14,693 nucleotides of DNA from DASWHK01 sp036398215 (GTDB taxonomy: Bacteria > Acidobacteriota > UBA890), in assembly GCA_036398215.1 (NCBI GenBank), contig DASWHK010000150.1, positions 1 to 14,693 on the forward strand, given 5' to 3'. Of this stretch, positions 6,868 through 14,000 are shown one piece after another. Both the position numbers and the translations under genes were made by a program. The stretch's first letter is position 1, and every line of letters starts with the position of its first letter. A model generated the notes under the pieces. The model was given only the letters and a program-made list of their open reading frames with translations, was not told the origin of the DNA and ran no database searches.

Positions 6868-9348
6868 TCACGTCAGGTCGAACAGCTTGCCGAGCAACAG
6901 TTGCAGCGGGAAACGCTCCAGCGCGCCGTTGGCGGCCGATTGCTCGTCGAAGGCACCGACCTCGTCGGCCTTGATGCCGGGGCCCCAGATCATCACCGGC
7001 AGGGGATCGGCCGCGTGCTGGCCGCTCTCCGAGAGCGTCGCATGGTCGGAGGCGACGGCGACGCGCAGCGGCGCCTTGTGCCGCTCGAGCAGGCGCCCCA
7101 GCTGGGCGTCGATGCTCTCGAGGAACGCGACCTTCTGCTCGGGCCGCCGGTCGTGGGCGGCGATGTCGGCGCCTTTGATGTGCAGGATCACCAGGTCGTT
7201 GCGCTCCAGCTCGGTGACGGCGGCGTCGAACTTGGCGGCGAGGTCGGTATCGAGGTTGGCGGTCATCTCGTCGCTGGTGATCGTGTGGGCGCCGAGCCAG
7301 GAGGTCAGCCCGAGGACCGTTCGATCACCGCTGATACAGACGATCCGCAGCGGCAACCCCGACTCCTCGAGCGGAATGAGCCGGTGGATCCGGCCGGCGC
7401 CGCGGGTCAGCACCGCGTTGGCGGGCGGCAGGCCGCGGCGCCTGCGCTCGGCGTTGATCGGATGGGCCTCGAGCACCTCGCGGGCCGCCTTCTCGAACAG
7501 CGCCAGGACCCGCGCCGTCCGGATGGCGCGAGAATTGTTCGGGTCGATCGGGCGCGGGGTCAGTGGCTCGGCCGGGAGCGCGCCCTCGCCGGGGTCGCTG
7601 CCCTCGATGTCGGGAGACAGGCCCTCGCCGCGGATGACGATCGCCAGGCGGTGCTCGGTGGCGACCCGCGCCCTCACCTCGACGTCCCGCGACAGGCCGT
7701 GGGCGAGCGGCAGGCGGTCGATGGCCTCGGCGAGCAGGGCGGCCTCGGCGCGGATGCGCCCGGCGCGGCGATCGATCACCTGGCCGCTGGCATCGACGGT
7801 CGCGAAGTTGCCGCGCAGCGCCACGTCGCCCGCCGACAGCGACAGACCGGCGCCGATCGCCTCCACGGGCCCCCGCTTGAGCGCCAGCGGCGATTGGCCG
7901 AGCAGCGCCAGCGTCCCGGCCGCGGTGTCGGGAACCACCCCCGGCGCCACCGGATCGGCGAGCCCCGAGCGGCCTTCGCGCGCCAGGCGGTCGAGCACCG
8001 GCGTCTCCGCCGCCTGCAGCGGCGTGCGCCCGCCGAGCTCGCGCACCGGGCGGTCGGGGAGACCGTCGATGATCAGCAACAGCGTCGGGTGCCATTCCTC
8101 GGGCGTCGTCTGGGAAGCCGTCGACAACGAGGGCAAGCGGTTCTCGAGCATGCCGGTGACCAGTTGCAGCGTGCGGATTACCGGGACGTCGCCCGACGAA
8201 GTCTCCAGCTCGGGGACCTCGTGGGTCTCGGCGCGCAGCAGGATGTAGTCGTGGATCGCCCGGATGCTGTCGAAATTCTCCAGGTAGCGCTCGGCGCGCC
8301 GGCCGCCGCGGCGCGCGCGGGCCAGAAAGCGCGCGCGGTGGGCCTCCTCGTCGAGGGTCGCGAGCACCAGCGGCACCTGGTACGCGGCGCCCTCGAGGTC
8401 GGCGAAGGGAATGAGCCCCGGGACCAGATGGACGCCCTCCACGACGATGCTCATGTTTTCGGAGATGGCCCGCTCGACCACGGCGCGAACGCCGACGCAG
8501 ACGCGCTTGGCCTGCTCCTCGAACGAGGTGATCAGGCGCTCTCCTTGGTCGGTGTCGTGCTCGCCGCCGGCGGCTTCCTCGAGGCCCGGGACGCTGTAGT
8601 AATCGGCGGCCTCGAAGCTCGAGGCGTGCAGCATCGGCATGATGCTGGGGGTGAACACCATGCGCATGACCTGGCGGATCGTGTCGGTGGCGTTGATCCG
8701 GTAGATGCGCAGCAACGGCGCCAGCTCCAGCGCCAACGTCGACTTGCCGGTGCCGCTGGCGCCGCCGACATAGATCACCAGCGGGCGGGGGAGGTTGTGG
8801 ATGCGGCGCAGCAAGCGGTAGCGCTTGGCGACCGGCGGGCCGACGAACGTCTCGAGGAGCTGGTCGGCGCGGCGGGCGATCTCGTTGCTCGATACCGCCG
8901 TCCTCCCCTCGGTCAGCAGGCTCGACTCCAGCTCCGTCACCAGCGAGTAGGCGCGATCAAGGTCGACGCCGGCGGCGTGGATACTGCGCGCCAGCAGGCC
9001 GCGCGAGAACGGCTGCGGCTGGCCGTGGTAGGTCACCTGGATGGCCGCGGTGGGGCGCACCGGAAGCGTCAACGAGGCCGGCAGCTCCGGCCCGTACATC
9101 TCGGCGAGGTGCTCGTTGATGATCGCGCGGATCTCCGCCGTGGTGACCTCGCTGCGGTCGCCGATCTGCTCGCGAATCGCACGCGCGATCCGGTAGGCGT
9201 CGTCGAAGCCGATGCCGCGCTGGACCAGGTCGTGGGTGATCATGCCGCGCAGGAAGCGGCGCCGCCGGCCCGTCGCATCGACGACGCGGAGCTGCCGCCG
9301 AGACCTGATACTCGACCACCAGCTCTTCTTGTCGTCGGAGTCTTTCAA
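6868..9348 (-). CDS. Fusion: two ATP-cones, 2-phosphoglycerate kinase and ApgM-type phosphoglycerate mutase
   Basis: This 826-aa cytoplasmic protein has four modules. A first ATP-cone-like domain spans about 20-85 (RVVDATGRRRRFLRGMITHD). A second ATP-cone spans about 103-170 (PFSRGLLARSIHAAG). A P-loop kinase domain (about 188-400) has Walker A GASGTGKST (196-204, Lys202), then TDTIRQVMR, and matches archaeal 2-phosphoglycerate kinase (2-PG + ATP to 2,3-bisphosphoglycerate). A C-terminal alkaline-phosphatase-fold domain (about 420-826) matches cofactor-independent archaeal-type mutase ApgM: DGLPDRP with Asp428, RGNFATVD, DRRAGRI, HIKGADIAAHD (Asp728, His732), SDHAT (Asp768, His769) and His778. 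The usual PGSD nucleophile loop reads PDTAAG, suggesting Thr475 as nucleophile. The start is uncertain: TTG at 9348 lies 8 nt after the sixA stop, TTG at 9471 would overlap sixA, and ATG at 9242 would cut the first cone. Confidence 0.85.
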   Translation of the reverse strand: MKDSDDKKSWWSSIRSRRQLRVVDATGRRRRFLRGMITHDLVQRGIGFDDAYRIARAIREQIGDRSEVTTAEIRAIINEHLAEMYGPELPASLTLPVRPTAAIQVTYHGQPQPFSRGLLARSIHAAGVDLDRAYSLVTELESSLLTEGRTAVSSNEIARRADQLLETFVGPPVAKRYRLLRRIHNLPRPLVIYVGGASGTGKSTLALELAPLLRIYRINATDTIRQVMRMVFTPSIMPMLHASSFEAADYYSVPGLEEAAGGEHDTDQGERLITSFEEQAKRVCVGVRAVVERAISENMSIVVEGVHLVPGLIPFADLEGAAYQVPLVLATLDEEAHRARFLARARRGGRRAERYLENFDSIRAIHDYILLRAETHEVPELETSSGDVPVIRTLQLVTGMLENRLPSLSTASQTTPEEWHPTLLLIIDGLPDRPVRELGGRTPLQAAETPVLDRLAREGRSGLADPVAPGVVPDTAAGTLALLGQSPLALKRGPVEAIGAGLSLSAGDVALRGNFATVDASGQVIDRRAGRIRAEAALLAEAIDRLPLAHGLSRDVEVRARVATEHRLAIVIRGEGLSPDIEGSDPGEGALPAEPLTPRPIDPNNSRAIRTARVLALFEKAAREVLEAHPINAERRRRGLPPANAVLTRGAGRIHRLIPLEESGLPLRIVCISGDRTVLGLTSWLGAHTITSDEMTANLDTDLAAKFDAAVTELERNDLVILHIKGADIAAHDRRPEQKVAFLESIDAQLGRLLERHKAPLRVAVASDHATLSESGQHAADPLPVMIWGPGIKADEVGAFDEQSAANGALERFPLQLLLGKLFDLT

Positions 9349-9356
9349 CGTTGGCT

Positions 9357-9881
9357 TCAGTCGCTGTCCCGGAAGCCGGCCTTGGCGAGCAGCTTGGGCG
9401 TCACCAGCCAGATCAGCGTGCCGGTGCCGAGCTCGACGGCGCGCCAGCGGCTCCTGGGGACGTCGATGCAAGCGAGCGCCGCGGTCGGGAGGCGGATCGC
9501 GGCGGCACCGACCAGCGTGCCGGCGAGCTGCGAGAAGGTCGGCTCGTGGCCGGCCAGCAGGACGGTGTCGACGCCGTCGTCGACCGCCTGAATCTCCTCC
9601 AAGACGGCGGCCGGCGAGGCATCGTAGAGCCCCGGCGCGACGCGGACCTCACTGCCCCAGCGGCCGGCATCGGCCGCCAGCCGGGCGGTCGTCAGGGCCC
9701 GGACCGCGGACGATGAGACGACCAGGCCGGGCAGCTCGTCGATCTCGGCCAGAAAGCGCCCCATCAAGCGGGCCGCGGCCTCGCCGCGGGAATTGAGCGG
9801 TCGGTCGTGGTCGGTCTGGTGGCCGGCGTCCCAGTCCGATTTTCCGTGGCGGAGCAGCAGGATGCGTTTCACGGCGTCCAT
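9357..9881 (-). CDS. sixA: SixA-like histidine phosphatase
   Basis: This is a 174-aa member of the histidine phosphatase (phosphoglycerate mutase-like) superfamily. Residues 7-14 carry ILLLRHGK with phospho-accepting His12 flanked by Arg11. Arg61 lies in SSSAVRA and the second His112 in LLAGHEPTFS, completing the RHG/H catalytic set. The short length, with no large insert, fits SixA rather than the cofactor-dependent mutases. Family members remove phosphate from phospho-histidine proteins; the substrate here is unknown. It lies directly upstream of the kinase-mutase fusion with an 8-nt gap, suggesting translational coupling, and is divergent from ppk1. The ATG lacks a good ribosome binding site; the GTG at 9872 (V4) is an alternative start. 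Confidence 0.85.
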   Translation of the reverse strand: MDAVKRILLLRHGKSDWDAGHQTDHDRPLNSRGEAAARLMGRFLAEIDELPGLVVSSSAVRALTTARLAADAGRWGSEVRVAPGLYDASPAAVLEEIQAVDDGVDTVLLAGHEPTFSQLAGTLVGAAAIRLPTAALACIDVPRSRWRAVELGTGTLIWLVTPKLLAKAGFRDSD

Positions 9882-10055
9882 GGCCTTTCATGATGACACC
9901 GGCAGCGGCGCGGCGTCTTGGCTGCTTGTCGGACGCGCCTACATCGTCTCGGCTCGCCCCAGGTCGGCGCTGGTGTCCAGCGGCGGCCGGTTCCTAGATC
10001 GCCCATCCCGACCCTGTTACCGTACACCTTGGGAGGCAGTAGCAGGAGTCACCGA
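9882..10055. promoter_or_regulatory. Divergent control region between sixA and ppk1
   Basis: This 174-bp gap must drive ppk1 to the right and probably the sixA/kinase-mutase pair to the left. No recognisable Pho box, and no clear -35/-10 pair, was seen on either strand. The function is inferred only from gene orientation. Confidence 0.35.
10044..10048 (+). promoter_or_regulatory. Ribosome binding site of ppk1
   Basis: AGGAG, 7 nt before the ATG at 10056. It supports that start over the in-frame start at 9918, which would add 46 residues not expected in the family. Confidence 0.75.
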
Positions 10056-12206
10056 ATGGCCAAGAGCAGCCCGGCGCGCGCCGCCGTCAACAAGCGGGGT
10101 GCGCCCAACCTCAATCACCCAACCTACTACATCAACCGCGAGTTGAGCTGGCTGCAGTTCAACCGGCGAGTGCTCGAAGAGGCGCTCGATGCCGCTCAGC
10201 CGCTGCTCGAGCGGGCCAAGTTCCTCTCGATCTTCGCCAGCAACCTCGACGAGTTCTACATGATCCGCGTCTCGGGGTTGCGGCGCCAGCTCGCCGGCGG
10301 CGTGCTCGAAGCGCCGCCCGACGGCATGACCCCCGCCGAGCAGCTCGCGGCGATTCGCGCCGAGGTCGTCCCGATGTTCGAGACCGCGGTCTCGTACTGG
10401 AACGACGACCTGCGCCCGAAGCTCGCCGAGGCGGGGATCCACGTCGTCGACTACAAGGACCTCAAGCGCAAGCAGCAGAAGGCGTTGCGGCGCGTCTTCA
10501 AGACCGAGATCTTCCCGGCGCTGACGCCGCTGGCCTTCGATCCCGGCCACCCGTTTCCGCACATCTCGAACCTCAGCGTCAACCTCGCCGTGGTCGTCAA
10601 GGATCCCGACAGCGGCGAGCTGTTCGCCCGCATCAAGGTGCCGTCGACCTTCGACCGACTGGTCCGGGTTCCCGAGCGCGAGGAGGACGATGTCGCGACC
10701 GCGGACCTGAAGCGCGGCGAAGCCGTCGAGCTCGTGTTTCTCGAGCAGGTCGTCGCCGCCAACCTCGACCTCCTCTTCCCCGGCCTCGAGGTGGTGGCGT
10801 CGTACCCGTTCCGCATCGCCCGCGACGCCGACGTCGAGATCGAGGAGGACGAGGCTTCGGACCTGCTGGCGACGATGGTCGAGGTCGTCGGGCAGCGCCA
10901 CTTCGGCTCGGCGGTGCGGCTCGAGGTCGACACCCGGATGCCCGATCGCATCCGCAACATCTTGATCAGCAACCTGGAGATCGCGCCCTACCAGGTATTC
11001 GCCAGCGACGGGCCCCTCGGTCTGGTGCAGCTCGTCGAGCTGACGCGCATCGACCGTCCCGACCTCAAGGACGCCCCTTTCCTGCCGGCCATACCCGCCG
11101 AGGTGGCGACCCCCATCGACACCATCTTCTCGACGCTGCGGCGCCGCAACATCCTCCTGCACCATCCCTACGACAGCTTCAACCCGGTCGTCGATTTCAT
11201 CAGCACCGCGGCCCGCGATCCCGACGTGCTGGCCATCAAGCAGACCCTCTACCGAGTGGGACGCAACTCGCCGATCGTCGAGGCGCTCATGGAAGCGCGC
11301 GAGAACGGCAAGCAGGTCTCGGCGATGGTCGAGCTCAAGGCGCGCTTCGACGAGGAGAACAACATCGCCTGGGCGCGCTCGCTGGAGCGCGCCGGCGTGC
11401 ACGTGGTCTACGGGCTCCTCGGGCTCAAGATCCACGCCAAGGTGGCGTTGGTCGTGCGCCGGGAGCCGGAGGGGATCAGGCGCTACGTCCACCTCGGCAC
11501 CGGCAACTACAACCCGGTGACGGCGCGCGTCTACACCGACCTCGGCTACTTCACCACCGACCCGGAGATCGCCGCCGACGTGTCGGACCTGTTCAACGCC
11601 CTGACCGGGTACTCGCGCAAGTCTGCGTACAGCAAGCTGCTGGTGGCGCCGGTGAACTTGAAGCAGGGCATCCTGTCGCGCATCCGCCGCGAGATCCAGC
11701 GCCATGAGCACGATGGCGGCGGCGGTTACATCGCCGCGAAGCTCAACGCCCTGGTCGACCAGGCGGTGATCCGGGCCCTCTACGCCGCTTCGATGGCCGG
11801 CGTCAAGATCGACCTCGTGGTCCGCGGCACCTGCTGCCTGCGCCCCGGGGTGCCGCGGATCAGCGACAACATCCGGATCATCTCGATCGTCGGCCGCTTC
11901 CTCGAGCACTCGCGCATCTACTACTTCCGCAACGGCGGCGAGGAGGAATTGTTCGTCGGCAGCGCCGACTGGATGCCGCGCAACCTCGACGGCCGGGTCG
12001 AGGTGGTCTTTCCGATCGAAGACGAGGCGCATCGCCGCGCCGTGCGCGACGACATCCTCTTCCTGCAGATTCGCGACAATGCCCAGGCCCGCCTGCTGAA
12101 GCCCGACGGCAGCTACGAGCGCTTGCGTCCCGGCGACGGCGAGGCGACGGTCAACGCGCAGCTGGCGTTCCTGTCGGCGCCGGGCCCCTGGCACCGTGAG
12201 GAGTAA
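10056..12206 (+). CDS. ppk1: Polyphosphate kinase 1
   Basis: This 716-aa enzyme reversibly transfers the gamma-phosphate of ATP to polyphosphate; it is usually cytoplasmic or membrane-associated. The N domain (about 22-125) begins with YYINRELSWLQFNRRVL and SNLDEFYMIRVSGLR. The head domain follows (about 130-345, with HPFPHISNLSVNLAV). Two phospholipase-D-like C domains fill the rest: C1 holds NILLHHPYDSF, DVLAIKQTLYRVG and KIHAK with the autophosphorylated His460, then HLGTGNYNP; C2 holds GTCCLRPGVP and SIVGRFLEHSRIYYF with the second conserved His618, then GSADWMPRNLDGRVEV. All expected motifs are intact and the length is normal for the family. It is divergent from sixA and convergent with the PhoU-like gene, with only 17 bp between stop codons. 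The nearby exopolyphosphatase and phosphate transporter fit a polyP role. Confidence 0.97.
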   Translation: MAKSSPARAAVNKRGAPNLNHPTYYINRELSWLQFNRRVLEEALDAAQPLLERAKFLSIFASNLDEFYMIRVSGLRRQLAGGVLEAPPDGMTPAEQLAAIRAEVVPMFETAVSYWNDDLRPKLAEAGIHVVDYKDLKRKQQKALRRVFKTEIFPALTPLAFDPGHPFPHISNLSVNLAVVVKDPDSGELFARIKVPSTFDRLVRVPEREEDDVATADLKRGEAVELVFLEQVVAANLDLLFPGLEVVASYPFRIARDADVEIEEDEASDLLATMVEVVGQRHFGSAVRLEVDTRMPDRIRNILISNLEIAPYQVFASDGPLGLVQLVELTRIDRPDLKDAPFLPAIPAEVATPIDTIFSTLRRRNILLHHPYDSFNPVVDFISTAARDPDVLAIKQTLYRVGRNSPIVEALMEARENGKQVSAMVELKARFDEENNIAWARSLERAGVHVVYGLLGLKIHAKVALVVRREPEGIRRYVHLGTGNYNPVTARVYTDLGYFTTDPEIAADVSDLFNALTGYSRKSAYSKLLVAPVNLKQGILSRIRREIQRHEHDGGGGYIAAKLNALVDQAVIRALYAASMAGVKIDLVVRGTCCLRPGVPRISDNIRIISIVGRFLEHSRIYYFRNGGEEELFVGSADWMPRNLDGRVEVVFPIEDEAHRRAVRDDILFLQIRDNAQARLLKPDGSYERLRPGDGEATVNAQLAFLSAPGPWHREE

Positions 12207-12223
12207 AAGCCGCCGCCGATGGG

Positions 12224-12871
12224 TTAGGCTTCTTCATCGCCGTGCCGGAGACGATCGTACGGCTGGCTGACCGACGAGCAGATGTTGCTGATATGGGCGC
12301 TGATCCGTCGCAGGATGCGTGCCGCCCCGCCGTAGACGACGGCCATGTCGGCGGTCAGATCGCTGTCGGCGACGCGGGCGGTGAAGGCGTCGAGGTCGGA
12401 CTTGATCCGGATGTGCTCGCTCGACACCTCACGGGCCAGCGCCGAGTCGTCGTCGCGGAAGGCCTTCTCGCATGCCTCGAATTGCGGCCGCAGCCGGCCG
12501 GCGATGGCGCGGAGCTCGTCGGCGAACGGGCCGCCGCGCGGCGATTTGGCCAGGTCGATCACCTCCGCCAGCCCGCGTGCAAAATCGCCGATGCGCTCGG
12601 CGTCCTGGACGATGCTGACGAGAATCAAGCTGGCGACCAGCTGCTTGTTGGGGCTGACGCTGAGATGCTCGAGCACGGTGCGCCGGATCATTCGCTCGCC
12701 CTCGTCGACGACGTCGTCGAGCTCGTTGAGATCGGCGGTCAGTTCGGCGTTGTCGAGCAGGCTGGCGAGCGCAAGATCGAACATTTTGGCCCCCTGTTGC
12801 AGCATCGCCGAGAGGTCGCGGAAGGCCGCGTCGATGAGTGTCGACTTCTCTCCGAACAGTGCTCTGAGCAT
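12224..12871 (-). CDS. PhoU-like phosphate regulator, partner of the Na+/Pi transporter
   Basis: This 215-aa helical protein resembles PhoU and the C-terminal PhoU-like part of NptA transporters. Residues 15-110 form one three-helix unit with the metal-binding motif DAERIGD (90-96). Residues 118-205 form the second unit, where the equivalent motif is degraded to RILRRISAHISNI and lacks the acidic residues. The gene follows the transporter gene in the same frame: the transporter ends TAA, then CCC, then this ATG. A GGGGAG ribosome binding site lies inside the end of the transporter gene. It probably modulates phosphate uptake by the transporter, as the fused domain is thought to do elsewhere. 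It converges closely on ppk1, so their 3' transcripts are likely to overlap. Confidence 0.85.
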   Translation of the reverse strand: MLRALFGEKSTLIDAAFRDLSAMLQQGAKMFDLALASLLDNAELTADLNELDDVVDEGERMIRRTVLEHLSVSPNKQLVASLILVSIVQDAERIGDFARGLAEVIDLAKSPRGGPFADELRAIAGRLRPQFEACEKAFRDDDSALAREVSSEHIRIKSDLDAFTARVADSDLTADMAVVYGGAARILRRISAHISNICSSVSQPYDRLRHGDEEA

Positions 12872-12874
12872 GGG

Positions 12875-13984
12875 TTAGCTCCCCGAGAAGGCGCCGCTGA
12901 GGAACAGCAGGAGCAGCGGGATGCCGAAGAACACCAGGACGATGTAGCCAACGGCGAGCAACCGGTTGCGAGCCCCGAGTCTACCGAGCCCGCGGGCCAG
13001 CGCCAACGGTACCGCGCGCAACGGCGGCGGCAGGTAGATGATCGCCCCGGCGGTGACATTGAAGAAAAGATGCGCGAAGGCGACGGTGACTGCCGCCGGA
13101 ACACCGGTGGAGAATGCCGCCAGCAGCGCGGTGATCGTGGTGCCGATGTTGGCACCGATGGTGAATGGAAAGAGTTGCTCGAGGGTGACGATTCCGGCGC
13201 CGACCAGCGGCACGACGACGGACGTCGTGATCGAGCTGCTCTGAACCATGACGGTCATCAATGCCCCGGCGACGATCGCCGCCGGCGCCGAGCGGAACAG
13301 CGTCGTGTGCAGCACGTGCTCGGCGCGCTCCGACATCGCCGTCTTCAAGAAGTTGACGAGCAGCCTGAGGCTGAGCATCAGCAGACCGAGGCCGAGCACC
13401 AGCGTCATCACCGAAGAGGAGCGGAGCAACGACGACGAGATCAGCTCGGCGACTGGCCGCACCACGGCCTGCAAGGGGTTGGCCAGCTGCAGGCCTCCGA
13501 TCTCGGCGAGCCCGTCGGTCGCCGCGGTGGAGAGGCGCGCCAGAAAGCCGGTGGTTAGCTCGAGAGGGAGCAGGATGAGCACCGCCAGCCAGTTGAAGAA
13601 GTCGTGGATGGTGGCGCCGGCGAAGGCCCGTTCGAACTCCTCGCGGCGGTTGACGTGGGAAAGGGAAACCAGCGTGTTGGTGACCGAGGTGCCGATGTTC
13701 GCCCCCATGATGATAGGAATCGCGCCCTCGATGGTGAGCGCCCCCGCGGCTACCAGGCCAACGGTGATCGACGTGGTCGTCGACGAGCTCTGCACTAGCG
13801 AGGTGGCGAGGATGCCGACGAACAGGCCGACGAACGGATTGGCGGTCTGTGCGATCAGGAACTCGCCGAAGCCGCTTCCGAAGAGCTTGAAGGCCAGGCC
13901 CATCATGTCGAGGCCGACGAGAAAGCCGTACAACAGGCCGGCAAGGGTCAGGAGCTGCGCAAAGGAGCGGGCGCGGGCGGGCAT
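12875..13984 (-). CDS. Na+/phosphate cotransporter, NptA/PNaS type
   Basis: This 369-aa inner-membrane protein imports (or exports) phosphate with sodium. It contains the inverted-repeat Na/Pi cotransporter unit twice. The signature QSSS occurs at 65-68 (LVQSSSTTTS) and 248-251 (MVQSSSITTS), each followed by GANIGT (94-99 and 277-282). About eight hydrophobic segments are visible. The protein ends after the last membrane segment (FFGIPLLLLFLSG), where many homologues continue into a PhoU domain; here that domain is a separate gene 3 nt downstream in the same frame. The start is uncertain: ATG at 13984 is preferred because longer starts (14014, 14020, 14044) overlap the divergent exopolyphosphatase gene. 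No ribosome binding site precedes any of them well. Confidence 0.9.
   Translation of the reverse strand: MPARARSFAQLLTLAGLLYGFLVGLDMMGLAFKLFGSGFGEFLIAQTANPFVGLFVGILATSLVQSSSTTTSITVGLVAAGALTIEGAIPIIMGANIGTSVTNTLVSLSHVNRREEFERAFAGATIHDFFNWLAVLILLPLELTTGFLARLSTAATDGLAEIGGLQLANPLQAVVRPVAELISSSLLRSSSVMTLVLGLGLLMLSLRLLVNFLKTAMSERAEHVLHTTLFRSAPAAIVAGALMTVMVQSSSITTSVVVPLVGAGIVTLEQLFPFTIGANIGTTITALLAAFSTGVPAAVTVAFAHLFFNVTAGAIIYLPPPLRAVPLALARGLGRLGARNRLLAVGYIVLVFFGIPLLLLFLSGAFSGS
12879..12884 (-). promoter_or_regulatory. Ribosome binding site of the PhoU-like gene
   Basis: GGGGAG on the minus strand, 7 nt before the ATG at 12871, embedded in the last codons of the transporter gene. It indicates independent initiation after the transporter stop codon. 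Confidence 0.65.
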
Positions 13985-14000
13985 CGAGTTGTAGTCTAAC
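13985..14000. promoter_or_regulatory. Minimal divergent region between nptA-like and ppx-like genes
   Basis: Only 16 bp separate the two likely start codons. The stretch holds TAGTCTA, which reads as a -10-like TAGTCT rightward and TAGACT leftward. Either would place transcription starts at or beside the start codons, fitting the lack of ribosome binding sites on both sides. No -35 elements were seen. This is a low-confidence reading. Confidence 0.25.

Noticed and set aside
9349..9471. Upstream TTG start of the kinase-mutase fusion at 9471
   Set aside because: It would overlap sixA by over 100 bp and add Arg-rich shadow sequence. The TTG at 9348, just after the sixA stop, is more plausible, though not proven.
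6901..9591. 896-codon frame antisense to the kinase-mutase fusion
   Set aside because: No recognisable motif, and the opposite strand encodes unmistakable 2PGK and ApgM motifs.
10017..12194. 725-codon frame antisense to ppk1
   Set aside because: Shadow of ppk1; repetitive Val/Asp/Leu composition without domains.
12242..13558. 438-codon plus-strand frame antisense to the PhoU-like and transporter genes
   Set aside because: Low-complexity Gln/Arg/Asp/Gly translation that spans two convincing genes on the other strand.
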